DNA of 64,000 bases from Meconema thalassinum (GCA_946902985.2 OX336388.2:226074467-226138466), one strand, 5' to 3'. Counted from the stretch's first letter, positions 1-11,152 are shown. The notes: generated by a model from the letters alone, not told the origin. Translations and numbers: made by a program.

Positions 1-104
1 GTGAAATACCATGTCCTGTGGTTCGGATTCCATGTAAAAAGGAGGTCCCGTGGCTCATAATCACAAGATTCACGGTCACGTAAAACTACAATCTTCCTTC
101 TTCC

Positions 105-262
105 TTGATTTATTCGTCTTGTAACTCCGCAGCACATTATGTATCCGTAGTTAGGCCATTGCAATATATCGTTGTGGAACTCATCATACCCAAGGTTTGA
201 GGTTAGTGAGGATTCTTATCTTCTTCACATTGATGGGAACCTGAAACAGAAGGTCCATCCGG
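105..262 (+). repeat. Left arm of a 4.6 kb inverted repeat
   Basis: This stretch reappears in reverse complement at about 4040-4113 and 4627-4720. The match includes the shared string around the words gaagaagataagaatcctc and the tract next to ttgtggaactcatcat. The right arm is interrupted by a SINE with its own target duplication, so the two arms were once continuous. Between the arms lies the duplicated repeat A. No coding signal was seen. The arms could be ends of a large foldback-type transposon or an inverted duplication. Confidence 0.7.
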
Positions 263-575
263 CAAATATTACTTCCGACTTGAAAATTCATCGATCAGCT
301 GGCGTCAGCGCACTGTTCACAACAGCCGGAGGAGATTTCGATCTATCCTCGATTTAAATCGATATATCGAATCAGTTTCGTTTGGTCGTCAACTCGGCAC
401 TCTGTTCTTATAAGCACGCAGGCTAGTGTTTGGAGGCGGTGTGCGTGTGGTTAGTTTTGAAAGATAAAGAAAATAACGAACTATTTAACATCCACACAGG
501 CATCGAAATAGTACATTTTGCAACAAGCCTATAATGGCAATAATTAAGACACGAATATGTTTATAAAAAAGTCCT

Positions 576-2022
576 CTCGGCACGCCGGAAGGCGGAGGTA
601 GATTTCATCGGACAAACTTGGGGATAGGCGAAAATAGGCAGAATATGCAGGTTTTCGTAGAAGGATCAGACCTCATTTATTGCGAGAAAGTATTTTATAA
701 TTGGAGCTTAATTAACTTTGTTTTTCGTCATTTTATGCTTATTTTAAACATTTTATTGTCTTATGGGAACGGTAACCTTCTTGTCATTTGTGGTCCATTT
801 TCATACTTGTGGTCACACTGTCCTTATGCAAGGTTTCGACACTGATGTGTAACTATGTAACGGTCTGTTACTTCTTCACGCAAAATTATATCTCCCGCAG
901 AGATTTTGGTTGGTTCCTCAGTTTAGGGGCTGCGACAACGTGGTCATGTAACCCCGTGTACTTAGGGATGGCTGTATTAGTCTGTAATTCAGGTAAGGAC
1001 TGCAGACGGTCAATTTCAAGCAGTAGTTCCTAATGTTGCTACCAGGTACTACCGTCAACGACACCTACCTGCGAACTTGGCTACTAGATGCCACCGCAGC
1101 CAGCAACTCGCAACGAACGTTGGTACTTCCCCTCCAAAGGAAAGCATACTGAGGGATTTTTAGCGCTCTTAGAAAATCCGACGACTTCGGCCGGCTTTGA
1201 ACTCGCGACCTTGGGCATAGACATTCAGCATGCTTGCTACCAGTTACGTCACCGAAGCCGCTTCACACTTAGTCAGATGGAATTCTGAATATGATCTCGT
1301 GCAAGTGCGTTATCTTGGCAACGTCTGATGGCTCATCCCTCATCAATTTAGTAGTATTGCCATGGCAACCACTGATAGCTCTTGGCATTTTCTTATAATT
1401 CCGAAATCATTTTTCTCATCCCTTGGCATAATGGTGGGTCATATCAAAAATTCTTTCAGACAAAATTTTAGGTAATTATTAGGGGAATATTATCCATTTT
1501 GTACGGTTTTGATATAGTGCCTATTAAGAGAGATATGATTAATGTTTCCCGAAAAACCAATTTTTTCCCGCCCCTTTGGTCAATGGTTGGTGCTATAAAA
1601 AGAACTCTTCTAACATAAATGTTTGGGCTTTATCCGACACATAGTATGAACGTTGAACGGATTCGATATTTCACATATTAAGAGAGTTATAGCAATATTT
1701 CACTTTTTCGAAAAAAAAGCCCCCCATTTTCACCCCCTTCGACCGATTTAGCCCAGTAACGAACTCGACCGAGATTTTATAGGTATACATATTCGGTAAA
1801 ATATTCAAAGTGATTGGTGCAAAATTACGGCAGTTATCGTGTCCACAAGAAACTGATATGCATATATATATACACATATACATACATAAATTATATATAA
1901 ACTTTTGAACTGACGGTGGTTTTGGGGTCTGGGGGATGTGAAACGCGAAGATATGTCGAAATTTTCCGGAAGTCGAAACATGGTACCCTTTGCAATAGTT
2001 AGCTTTCTAATGAAATCTACCT
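576..2022 (+). mobile_element. Repeat A, copy 1 (inverted-repeat element)
   Basis: It begins near ctcggcacgccggaaggcgg. A 13-bp inverted repeat, AGGTAGATTTCAT at 596-608 and its complement at 2010-2022, marks an inner pair of ends. Internal parts match copies at 2024-3488 and at 54034-61062, where other elements interrupt it, so it is a dispersed family about 1.4 kb long. It incorporates a reversed SINE-A-like segment (about 907-1262). It has no convincing ORF. The superfamily is unknown; it could be a non-autonomous DNA transposon. Confidence 0.6.
907..1262 (-). repeat. SINE-A-like segment inside repeat A copy 1
   Basis: Read on the minus strand this matches the tRNA-derived SINE at 42393-42898, including the ggttcgagtt-like B-box area near 1190-1210 and the tail ending in ctaaactgagg. 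It lacks the middle portion of the full SINE. Because it is present in every copy of repeat A seen here (also 2024-2406 and 55905-56275), it was captured before repeat A spread. Confidence 0.65.
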
Positions 2023-2023
2023 C

Positions 2024-3319
2024 TGGTTGGTTCCTCAGTTTAGGGGCTGCGACAACGCGGTCATCTAACCCCGTGTACTTTGGGTGATTGTAGAATCTGT
2101 CTGATAAACGGTGTGAATTGTAATGGCTGTAGTAGTCTTTATTCAGGTAAGGACTGCAGACGGTCAATTTCAAGCAGTAGTTCCTAATGTTGCTACCAGG
2201 TACTACCGTCAACGACACCTAGCTGTGAACTTGGCTACTAGATGCCACCCCAACCAGCAACTCGCAACGAACGTTGGAACTTCCCCTCCAAAGAAAAGCA
2301 TACTGAGGGATTTTAGCTCTCTTAGAAAATCCGACGACTTCGGCCGGCTTTGAAACCGCGACCATGGGCATAGACATTCTGCATGTTACCAGTTACGTCA
2401 CCGAAGCCGCTTCCCACTTAGTCAGATGTCAAAGTCAACCCCTGGCACCATCCAGCCCATGACGGGCTAAGGCCGACCAAGCGACCACTACCCAGCCATT
2501 TGGCCGGCAGATATTGGGGTGACGCGTGATCAGCGCGTCGGGTCCCCTCGGCCGTTAATATTGGTATTCGTGATCGGGGTGCTGTCTCACTGTCAGACAG
2601 CTACTCAATTGTCCTCACGAGGCTGAGTGCACCCCGTTCCAACCCTCACGTCAGTTTTAAAATCCCTGACGGAGCCGGGGATCGAACCCGGGGCCTCCGG
2701 GTGAGAGGCAGGCGCGCTACCCCAACACCACGGGGCCGGCTTAGTCAGATGGAAATACTGAATCTGATCTCGTGCAAGTGCGTTGTCATGGCAACGGCTC
2801 ATCCCTCATCAATTTAGTAGTGTTGCCATGGCAACCTCTGATAGCTCTTGGCATTTTCTTATAATTCCGAAATCATTTTTCGCATCCCTTGGCGTAATGG
2901 TGGGTCATATCAAAAATTCTTTCAGACAAAAGTTTTAGGTAATTATTAGGGGAATATTGTCCATTTTGTACGGTTTTGATATTGTGCCTATTAAGAGAGA
3001 TATGATTAATGTTTCCCGAAAAACCCACTTTTTTCCACCCCTTTGGTCAATGGTTGGTGCTATCAAAAAACTTATTTGACATAAATTGTTGGCACTTATC
3101 CGACACATATTATGAACTTTGAATGGATTTGATATTTCACGTATTAAGAGAGTTATAGCGAAATTTCAATTTTTCGAAAAAAGCCCCCCAATTTCACCCC
3201 CTTCGACTGATTTTGCCCATTAACGAACTCGACCGAGATTTTATAGGGATACATATTATGTAAAAAAATCAAAGTGATTGGTGCAAAATTACGGCAGTTA
3301 TCGTGTCCACAAGAAACTG

Positions 3320-3351
<32 letters not shown>

Positions 3352-3488
3352 ATAAATTATATATAAACTTTTGAACTGACGGTGGTTTTGGGGTGTAGGG
3401 GATGTGAAACGCGAAGATATGTCGAAATTTTCCGGAAGTCGAAACATGGGACCCATTGCAATAGTTAGCTTTCTAATGAAATCTACCT
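2024..3488 (+). mobile_element. Repeat A, copy 2 (tandem partial duplicate)
   Basis: This directly follows copy 1 and repeats it from the tggttggttcctcag segment to the terminal atgaaatctacct at 3476-3488, without the leading 330 bp. The extra length relative to copy 1 is due to a SINE-D at 2429-2739. The two copies are clearly homologous but diverged by scattered substitutions and small indels, so the duplication is not recent. No gene is seen in it. Confidence 0.7.
2429..2739 (-). mobile_element. SINE-D copy, tRNA-derived, inside repeat A
   Basis: The insertion is flanked by a perfect 12-bp target duplication, cttagtcagatg, at 2417-2428 and 2740-2751. On the minus strand the head has the RNA polymerase III B-box-like ccgggttcgatccccgg at about 2675-2692 and an A-box-like tggggtagcgcgcc. 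Removing it restores the contiguous repeat A sequence seen in copy 1. The same family occurs at 37756-38050. Confidence 0.85.
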
Positions 3489-4039
3489 AAAACGAGCGTA
3501 GCCTGTTTTATAATTTTCATACGAGTGTCTTAATTACCAATATAGGCGAGTTGCATACGACTGTTTATGTTCGACGATAATTATTATAACTATTTTATGT
3601 TCGAACATAAATATTCATAAATATCTGTCGAGATTTCGCCAGTTTGATGTACTGAACAGAGCGCATGGGACGCACAGAATATCTTGTATTTGACCATGGC
3701 TCCTCAATTGCCCCACTATAACACTAGCCCAGGCAGTGAAATTTAAATTAGAAGGCCTTGGAACTCAGCGTAGATGCGTTGCTATCATCACCTGATTGGT
3801 CAAACAACTGTTTCTTGAGCTCTGATTGGTGGGAGAACTGTTTCATAATGAAAAATAGTGTTATAATGTCCATCATTATGATACAATTTTCTGACAGGGT
3901 CGAACATAAAAGCTAAAAGTTAATTATTCGAGCACAAACAATGACCGGAATTTGCAAATTGCCGAAAATTGCAAGATCATGATGTTTTGCTGTCTACAAC
4001 TGAGAGTTCCCCTTAATATGTTTGTAGGAAAAAAGCACT
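3489..4039. other. Unassigned, AT-rich, with an 18-bp palindrome
   Basis: I see no gene or recognisable transposon here. A perfect palindrome, tttatgttcgaacataaa, sits at 3594-3611. Related half-sites occur at about 3564 (tttatgttcga) and 3902 (tcgaacataaa), which could be terminal or subterminal repeats of a small element. No target duplication was identified. Confidence 0.35.
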
Positions 4040-4720
4040 GATGGACCTTCTGTTTCAGGTTCCCAACAATGTGAAGAAGATAAGAATCCTCACTAACCCC
4101 AAACCTTACCTTGGCTGGTGGGTTCCTCAGTTTAGGGCTGCGACAACGCTGTCATGTAGCCCCGTGTACTTTGGGTGTGTGTAGAATCTGTCTGATAACC
4201 GGTGTTAATTGTGATGGCTGTATTAGTGTGTATTATCGGTTTTTAATTCAAGTAAGGACTGCAACTTTGAATTTGTTAAATAGTTCCTACTTTTGCCAAC
4301 AAACGCCACCGTCAACGACTACTAGGCCTAGTTCAGAACTTAGCTACTAGACGCCACCGCAGTCGGCTCTTGGCAACGAACGTGAGAAACCTAAGAGCTT
4401 TGTTTACATTCCTAACCTATACAATTTAGCTTCACACAGGTATAGTTAGTGGAAGGTTCTTTAACATGCCATAAATCTATGACATGGGACCGCCGGCTTT
4501 ACTTCCCCTCCGAAGGAAGGCATACTGAGGGATCTTTAACGCTCATAACAAATCCGACGGCTTCGGCCGAGTTTGAACCCGCTAACTTGGGCATAGAAGC
4601 TCAGCATGCTACCAAACCTTACCTTGTTGGGCATGATGAGTTCCACAACGATAAGTTATATTGCAATGGTCTACTACGGTTACAGAATGTGCTGTTGAGT
4701 TTGAAGACCAATACATCAGA
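4040..4720 (-). repeat. Right arm of the 4.6 kb inverted repeat (split)
   Basis: This is the reverse complement of the left arm at 105-262, in two pieces (4040-4113 and 4627-4720). The pieces are separated by a 498-bp SINE whose target duplication lies exactly at the break. The arms differ by scattered substitutions and short indels, indicating an old structure. Confidence 0.7.
4114..4611 (-). mobile_element. SINE-A, full-length tRNA-derived copy
   Basis: It is flanked by a perfect 15-bp target duplication, ccaaaccttaccttg, at 4099-4113 and 4612-4626. On the minus strand it runs from a tRNA-like head (agcatgctgagc, then gcgggttcaaactc as B box) through to the distal ctaaactgaggaacc end. It is colinear with the plus-strand copy at 42393-42898, about 500 bp long, which is unusually long for a SINE. 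It has no ORF. Confidence 0.85.
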
Positions 4721-4944
4721 TTAGTACTACCAGCCAGATAATGTATGACTTTGAACTTTGAGACTGATCAGGTTAAAAGAACGTGCCGGCTATTTTTTAT
4801 CATTTTAAATGATCTTGTTGACTTCGTCGTTACGCTGAGGTCTGGCGTTACGTTACGGTGACGGGACGAAATGTACCCAGATGCACTGAGATGTGTGACG
4901 TCATAGTACTGCTTGGTGCATGTGTTCCCCGACAATCTCTACTT

Positions 4945-5290
4945 CGTTAGTATAAGACAAAAATCCCCGATTCTTGGATGTCACGGGTAATCTCGAGAAC
5001 CACTGGATGGATTTTGATGCGGTTTTCACCATTCTGAAAAGGATATCTCAAGGAAAGATTTTGTAGAATATAATTTATGTATGATCAAAGGAAGCCAAGC
5101 AGTAACGATTTCAGTGAAAAAGTCGAAAACAAAGTTGGCATCCGTGCGCTTCTTAAGCTTACGCTGGGCAAGCCGTTAGAAATATCAATATACTATGAGC
5201 GTAAGAATTGGTCAGCATGAAAAGGTCTACAAAAAAGTCCGCGAGAGCATATCTCTATCTTCAATACATCGCCCACTATAAGTGTTTTTA
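4945..5290 (+). mobile_element. Helitron-like element H, 5' part
   Basis: This matches in inverted orientation the 5' half of the element at 40067-40680. The shared stretches include ccccgattcttggatgtcac, ggataTctc(a/g)aggaa and acgctgggcaa/taa. It begins TCTCTAC directly after an A, which fits Helitron 5' ends. The 3' terminus found in the other copy is missing, so it is truncated or diverged. Confidence 0.5.
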
Positions 5291-6310
5291 GACTGGATGG
5301 AAGGGGCACGTCCCCGCGCGCTTGACATTGCTTTGCCCTTGGTTTGCACTTGCCGATCGTGAGTAATTTGAAACAAGATAAGCAAGAGAAGTATTATGCA
5401 GATCATTTTCTAACATGTCAAGAGTCTTTGGTTTCGAGCGAAGCGAGAAGCCTCCAGCCTTTATAACATTTTCCAGCATTTGTAGCATTTAAAATGATAC
5501 AAAGTCTAGTCTTTCAGACTGACTGTCACTTTTTTTAAACAGATTTTGTTAGTTGGTTTTCTCACGTAAATAATGTTATCTAATACACATATAAATAAAC
5601 TGTTTTGCATACAATTCGTTTTCATTACAAAACCTTAAAATATTTCTCAGTTTTGCTATCAAAATATCCGTGTTCTAATTCTTTAAAGCAGAGTCAAGTA
5701 AAGAGATTTTAAGTTCCTGTTTTGCATGATGCAAAGAAGTGAAACAAATATAATTTTTGTTATTACGTTTCAAATACATAAACACATTTGTGGTAAGTTT
5801 TAAGATCCATTAAAAATTCCATGTATGAGATTTTTCTTTGTTTTTCCCAAAATTGCATTTTCTCTTGACCCCTTTCTGAAATAAGCGATTCAATTCATGA
5901 CGAGACCTTACAAATAGCCCGCATAAACTGATTGTATTTGAGGACCATATTCTACATTTGACACCCTTGCCAGGCCACACCATAACGTACGGTAACTTCA
6001 ATTTTATACCTACTTCCAGTGTACATTTTATAATCACTATCAATAATATAACTATGAATTTTTCTACACATACAACTTAAGGGATTTTGTGCCAACGAAT
6101 AGATTTTGAATAAAAAATAGATTGAATTTCTACGATTTATTTTAACCGACGCCCTCTTTGATTGATCTTTTAAGACACTGTAGCCAAATTAAATCAACAG
6201 ATTTTAAATAATATGATAAAAAAAACTACGAAATGCGTAAAACCATCAATAGTATAAGTGATTTAAATTTAATTCTTAAATGTCTAGCAATTAAGCTACT
6301 TATTTATTTT
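5291..6310. other. Unassigned AT-rich stretch before the LINE
   Basis: Both strands were scanned. There are only short open frames with no recognisable domain, no long repeat shared with the rest of the window, and no inverted termini. It is probably old, decayed intergenic sequence. The 5' junction of the LINE lies near its right end. Confidence 0.3.
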
Positions 6311-7771
6311 TCGTATGGTACAAATGAAGCACCAGGCATAGATGATATACCGATTGAGTTGCTACGCTGCATAGGAGATGAAGGTCTGATCAGGTTATTT
6401 CACTTGGTGTGTAGGATTTATGAGACAGGTGAGGTACCCCCTGATTTCAAGAAGAATGTTATCATCCCTATACCAAAGAAAGTGGTAGCTGACAGATGTG
6501 AAGATTACCGTACAATCAGCTTGATTACTCATGCTTCAAAGATCCTGTCTAGAATAATTTACAAGAGGATTGAGAGCCAGATAGAAACGGAGTTGGGTGA
6601 AGACCAGTTTGGTTTCAGGAGAAATGTAGGAACAAGGGAAGCTGTACTAAGTCTTAGGCTGATTTTGGAAGGTAGAATAAGGAAAGATAAGAGAACGTTC
6701 ATGGCATTTGTAGACTTAGAAAAGGCTTTTGATAACGTTGATTGGACTAAATTGTTTGACATTTTGAAATCAATTGGAATAAAGTACAGGGATAGGAGGG
6801 TGATATACAATCTATACAGAAACCAGACAGCAGTCATTCGAGCTGAAGGATATGAGAGAGAAGCTGGTATTCAGAAAGGTGTAAGGCAAGGCTGCAACTT
6901 ATCACCCATACTTTTCAATCTTTACATTGAACAAGCAATGAAGGAAATTGGAGAAAAATTTAAAGTGGGAGTGAAGATTCAAGGAGAAATAATTTCAACT
7001 CTGAGATTTGCTGATGACATCGTCATCTTGGCCGACAAGCCTGAGGATTTGAATGAGTTTTTGAATGGTATGGACTCCGTCTTACGGAAGGACTTCATGA
7101 TGAACATTAATAAATGTAAAACAAAAATACTGGAATGCAGCCGAAATAAATCAGAAACCTCTATGGAGATCAAATTGGCAGGTGAAAAGCTGAAGGAAGT
7201 AGGAGACTTCTGTTACTTAGGAAGCAGAATAACCAGTGATGGACGAAGCAAAGAGGATATAAAAAGTAGGTTGGCTCAGGCAAGGAAAGCCTTTCTACAA
7301 AAAAGGAATCTGTTGACATCGAATATAGATTTAGGTATTAGGAAGTCATTTTTGAAAGCCTTTGTCTGGAGCGTGGCGCTCTATGGAAGTGAAACTTGGA
7401 CTATTGGTGCAGCAGAAAAGAGGAGAATTGAGGCATTTGAAATGTGGTGTTACAGGAGAATGATGAAGATCAGATGGGTAGATAGGGTTACAAACGAAGA
7501 GGTATTAAGGCGAGTGGGAGAGGAGAGATGTTTCTGGCGACTGCTAATGAAGAGAAGAGATAGGTTGGTAGGACACATACTAAGACACCCAGGAATAGCA
7601 AGCTTAGTTATGGAAGGAAGGGTCGAGGACAAGAACTGTAGGGGTAGACCAAGGTTAGAATATGTTAAACAGATTGCCTCGGATGTAGGGTGTGGTAGCT
7701 ATGTAGAGATGAAACGATTAACTCAGGACAGGGACGGATGGAGAGCTGCATCAAACCAGTCAAAAGACTGA
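6233..7771 (+). CDS. LINE reverse transcriptase ORF (5'-truncated, otherwise open)
   Basis: An uninterrupted 512-codon frame encodes a non-LTR retrotransposon RT. Homology starts at about residue 30 (NEAPGIDDIP), so the first ATG probably lies in flanking DNA and is not the native start. RT motifs run in order: FRRNVGTREAV at ~128, FVDLEKAFDNVDW with the first catalytic Asp at ~161, GVRQGCNLSPILFNL at ~216, and FADDIVIL with the paired Asp at ~261. The C-terminal third (YGSETWTIGAAEKRRIEAFE and GHILRHPG) is the tail typical of RTE/Daphne-like elements often labelled endonuclease-reverse transcriptase. The endonuclease domain itself is absent, so the copy cannot be autonomous, yet the absence of stops suggests a fairly young insertion. 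The enzyme would copy its own RNA at nicked chromosomal DNA. The RTE/Daphne-like clade assignment is tentative. Confidence 0.8.
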   Translation: MRKTINSISDLNLILKCLAIKLLIYFSYGTNEAPGIDDIPIELLRCIGDEGLIRLFHLVCRIYETGEVPPDFKKNVIIPIPKKVVADRCEDYRTISLITHASKILSRIIYKRIESQIETELGEDQFGFRRNVGTREAVLSLRLILEGRIRKDKRTFMAFVDLEKAFDNVDWTKLFDILKSIGIKYRDRRVIYNLYRNQTAVIRAEGYEREAGIQKGVRQGCNLSPILFNLYIEQAMKEIGEKFKVGVKIQGEIISTLRFADDIVILADKPEDLNEFLNGMDSVLRKDFMMNINKCKTKILECSRNKSETSMEIKLAGEKLKEVGDFCYLGSRITSDGRSKEDIKSRLAQARKAFLQKRNLLTSNIDLGIRKSFLKAFVWSVALYGSETWTIGAAEKRRIEAFEMWCYRRMMKIRWVDRVTNEEVLRRVGEERCFWRLLMKRRDRLVGHILRHPGIASLVMEGRVEDKNCRGRPRLEYVKQIASDVGCGSYVEMKRLTQDRDGWRAASNQSKD

Positions 7772-7795
7772 AGACTCAAACAACAACAACAAATG
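6311..7795 (+). mobile_element. 5'-truncated non-LTR retrotransposon (LINE)
   Basis: It comprises a long RT ORF followed within about 30 bp of its stop by a short (caa)n tail, the usual 3' end of many RTE/CR1-type insect LINEs. The 5' part (untranslated region, any ORF1 and the AP endonuclease domain) is missing, as in most LINE copies made by incomplete target-primed reverse transcription. A SINE-B sits just downstream. I could not define a target duplication. Confidence 0.8.
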
Positions 7796-7822
7796 ATTTA
7801 TATATGTATACAATATGTACAT

Positions 7823-8150
7823 GAAAACCCACAGCCTGCTTCCAATCTCCGACCGGGTCAGGAATGGAATAAATGAAGTCCCCAACTAGCGGCGAGGATA
7901 TGAACTGTGCCGGCTGCCGATGCCTGACACACTCCTCTGGGGCAATGATTAAATGAATGGCAGATAAAATGAAATGATAGTGGAGAGTGTTGCTGGAATG
8001 AAATTTTGACAGAGAAAACCGGAGTACCCGGAGAAAAACCTGTCTGCCTCCGTTTTTTTCAGCACAGATCTCACAAGGAGTGACCGAGATTTGAACCACG
8101 GAACTAGCGGTGAGAGGCCGGCGTGCTGCCGCCTAAGCCACGGAGGCTCT
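7823..8150 (-). mobile_element. SINE-B copy, tRNA-derived
   Basis: Flanked by a 16-bp target duplication, tatacaatatgtacat at 7807-7822 and tatacaatatatacat at 8151-8166 (one mismatch). On the minus strand it starts gcctccgtggcttaggcggc (A-box region) with the B box in tggttcaaatctcgg, and ends in tgtgggttttcat. It is the same family as 9839-10172 and 45443-45757. It inserted immediately downstream of the LINE tail. Confidence 0.9.
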
Positions 8151-8166
8151 TATACAATATATACAT

Positions 8167-8580
8167 AAATATTAGAAATGAACAGCAAGGCTCTTCAACC
8201 ATGAAAGCGCTTTCATGAACTCTTCCCATTCGCCTGCGAAGCTACGCTGTGGGCACTCCCGAATGATGTGGTTCATCGTCTGTTCTTGAGCTCCGCAGTC
8301 ACAAGCTGGTGATTCTAGCCATCTACATTTATGTAGCATTGCTTTTCACATTCCATGACCTGTTCGAGCACGATTTAGTTGGCACAACGTAGCTCTTGGT
8401 AGATCAGTTCCTGGGATATGCTGGGAATGATCATCTAAGTGAATTTGGTGAGGTGAAGAAAAATCTCTCCACCTTTCCTTCCAGATTATATGGATAATGT
8501 AAGGCTCTGGCTGGTTAATAATGTCATCACCCCAAATAGGAGTTCTGGATGTCAGACTCATGGGTGTAGGATCACTCAGT
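8167..8580 (-). pseudogene. LINE ORF2 C-terminus remnant
   Basis: Minus-strand translation gives an RTGHG motif (NRARTGHGM) and, after a stop, a cysteine-rich motif of the form CDCG...H...C (SPACDCGAQEQTMNHIIREC). This matches the C-terminal zinc-knuckle-like end of the jockey/I-type LINE ORF2 also present at 40930-41742 and 50280-51341. Stops and frame breaks make it non-functional. Only the last ~130 codons are recognisable. Confidence 0.65.
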
Positions 8581-8722
8581 AGGCCTACTGAGTGAACCGG
8601 ACGATGCTTGATGTCAGAACAGATGTAAGCTACTGAAATATTGGCAAGCTTTCACGAAATAAGAAAAAACACAAATGGAGAAAACCAAAATAATCAATCT
8701 ATCTGCATCTTCCCTAGACCAC

Positions 8723-9046
8723 CTCGTGGTGTGGCGGCTAGCGTTCTTGGCTGTCACTCCGGAGAACTGGGTTCGATTCCCTGCTCAGACAAGAAATTCT
8801 GGTGTGAGGCCTGGAACGGGCTGCACTCAGCTTCGTGAGGCAAAACTGAGGAGGGTTCAATTCCCATTTCAGCCATCCTGGAAGAGGTTCTCCGTGGTTT
8901 CACCGACTTCTACCCCCATGCAAATGCTTGGATGGTCCCTAACTTAAGACTACGGCTGCTACCTTCCCAATACTATCCCCAATTTACAAATACAGACTCT
9001 AGTACAGGCATTACATTAACTCAGGTTATCATTCAAATTTCACATG
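8723..9046 (+). mobile_element. SINE-G, tRNA-derived, sharing the common SINE core
   Basis: The head has gtggcggctagcgttcttgg and the B-box-like ctgggttcgattccctg. It is followed by a central core (ggttctccgtggtttcaccg ... aaatgcttggatggtcc) shared with SINEs at 39504, 41800, 50932 and 53265. The tail (ctagtacaggcattac, ctcaggttatcat) resembles that of SINE-A. Target duplications were not resolved. Confidence 0.65.
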
Positions 9047-9660
9047 CAAATACACGAGGCTGTAATACCCAGCGCGGATATAGTGTACATGTCTGTGCGG
9101 ACAGCGGATAAGCTGTGGATAATGTTTGGAGTAAATTAGCGGATAGTTTTTAGAATGCAATCCGAACTTGTTGAATATCATTACTAGGACCCGGATGTTT
9201 ATGACATACCAAACTTTTTCCATTATTTTTCTCTCATGAGAAATGTAAGATGATGATTTACGATAATCTCATTCAAATTATGTCATTATGCACTCCGAGC
9301 TGAAAAGGGCTGCAATTCTGGCCGTGTAACATTCATTTTAAACATAGCAAATTACATACATAGCCTAAGGGAACGATTTTCTCCTCAAATGGCTAAATGA
9401 GGAGTTTATGTATTAGAATTATTTTCATTGACCTAGTTTCTGACCACCTTCTACTAAATCAGACAATGATAATTATTATCATCCGATAGCTTAGGAGGTC
9501 TAACTCTTCACGTAATGTTAAATGCATAACCATCACCCAAATGGAAGTGCAAGGAAAAAAATTGAATAATGGTTTAAATAGCCATTCTCAAATCCCAGTG
9601 ACAGGCGGAAAAATGAAAGCCTCTTAGGCCTCGCATACTTTAACACTGTAGGGGTCGGAA
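9047..9660. other. Unassigned intergenic stretch
   Basis: No gene, terminal repeat or copy of another element in the window was found here. Short open frames occur on both strands but carry no recognisable motif. Confidence 0.3.
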
Positions 9661-9663
9661 GAG

Positions 9664-10526
9664 AACAAGAGTAGACCATGGAGAAGAGCTAGCCTCTACA
9701 CACATACAAAATTTCAGTTTTATTACTGGCATAAATTAATAGATATTGAGAACCGTCTAAGTAATTCGGATGGTCACCATGTTGGATTTTAATATATGTT
9801 GACCATAGAGTTATGTGCAATTAGATGAGGATTATTGTCAAGCCTCCGTGGCTTAGGCGGCAGCACGCCGGCCTCTCACCGCTGGATCCGTGGTTCAAAT
9901 CCCGGTCACTCCATGTGACATCTGTGCTGGACAAAACGGAGGTAGACAGGTTTTTCTCCGGGTACTCCGATTTTCCCTGTCACAATTTCATACCAGCAAC
10001 ACTCTACACTATCATTTCATTTCATCTGTCATTCATTTAATCATTGCCCCAGAGGAATGCGTCAGGCCTCGGCAGCCGGCACAGTTCATATCCTCGCCGC
10101 TAGATGGGGGCTTCATTCATTCCATTCCTGACCCGGCCGGAGACTGGAAGCAGGCTGTGGATTTTCATTTTCAGATGAGGATTATTGTGTACGTTCATTA
10201 TTCAAACTTTGATTTTGATCGCATGATTAGAACACAAGAAATAAAAACTTAAATTTAAATTTTCGTACAATCGCCATCTTGAGGTTATGTAAATAATTGA
10301 CCAAATTGCAATTGCAATTTGTATAGTCATTTGCTGTACTAAGTTTCACTGCGTTCTGATGGTTAAATCGCGAGATTTGAAGAGAACCGTCGGGGTCGGC
10401 TAAAATAGTACAATGTCCTTACCGGGTTTCATTGAAATAGCTCAAGCCGTTTAGAAGTTATTAGGGGGGGGGGGATACACACGGACAAAAGGTGATTTCA
10501 TAAGCCTATTAAATGAAAATAGGCTA
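9664..10526 (+). mobile_element. Family E variant, split by a SINE-B
   Basis: Internal sequence matches the family E copies (cagttttattactgg, tatTgagaaccgtctaa, tcgcatgattagaacacaag, cgccatcttgaggttatgta). The 3' end shows the family's hairpin (AGCCTATTaaatgAAAATAGGCT) followed by AA at about 10503-10526. The start near aacaagagtagacc resembles the family 5' end but is diverged. It is shorter than full copies and lacks most internal repeats. It has no coding potential. Confidence 0.65.
9839..10172 (+). mobile_element. SINE-B, full-length copy
   Basis: Flanked by a perfect 16-bp target duplication, agatgaggattattgt, at 9823-9838 and 10173-10188. It has the tRNA-like head gcctccgtggcttaggcggc with B box gtggttcaaatcccgg at about 9890-9905, and ends in gctgtggattttcat. 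Excising it restores an uninterrupted family E sequence. Confidence 0.92.
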
Positions 10527-11100
10527 AAGAATTTCAGGATTAGGGAATAACTCATCACAATTGGGTACAATCTTGTTGACCGACTGAAAGACATCAAATT
10601 TCGATTATTAAGGCAACACTTAAAATGGCTTCTAACACCATAACCTACTACATGACTTAACGCAATCCACTCAGTAGTCAGTACTTGTCCAAGAGCACGG
10701 GACTAATAATCACAATGTCCCCAGACGAAACAACAATAATGACTTCCCATCAGTCACCACCGATCACGACTCATTATTTTGTCTTTATGGTATATTAAGA
10801 ACCTTCTGGATTGGATTGGAAGAATTAGCTTTTTCCTGTGGTTCGAGTGTATTTTGGTCGTCTTGTTTGTTATGCAACATTGCTTCAATCATCGTTTCGT
10901 TCTAGCACATCAGTGTATAAGAGGCCATGACTATGATTGTCTCTGTGAGCGCGCTCCCGCCTCGGAGAACTGCTATAGAGGGCTTTGACTCGCTCGCGCT
11001 AACGTCACCGACAATCAGCAAGACAAGATGACGTACCTTAATGGCGGACAGCGGACTATCACAGATATCGATAAAGTGTGTCTGTCGAATTCTTCTTACT
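10527..11100. other. Unassigned, moderately GC-rich at its right end
   Basis: There is no recognisable gene or repeat. The segment 10900-11060 (gcgcgctcccgcctcgg) is more GC-rich than its neighbours, but I find no TATA, ORF or conserved motif that would support a promoter. It ends at the 8-bp target duplication of the hAT element. Confidence 0.3.
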
Positions 11101-11152
11101 CCCTAAAGCATGCATGGGCAAACCATTTTGGGCAGGGCCAGATGCATTACAA

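Noticed and set aside
1805..2218. 137-codon minus-strand frame
   Set aside because: It spans the junction between the two repeat A copies and a SINE-like segment; not conserved in the other copy and without domains.
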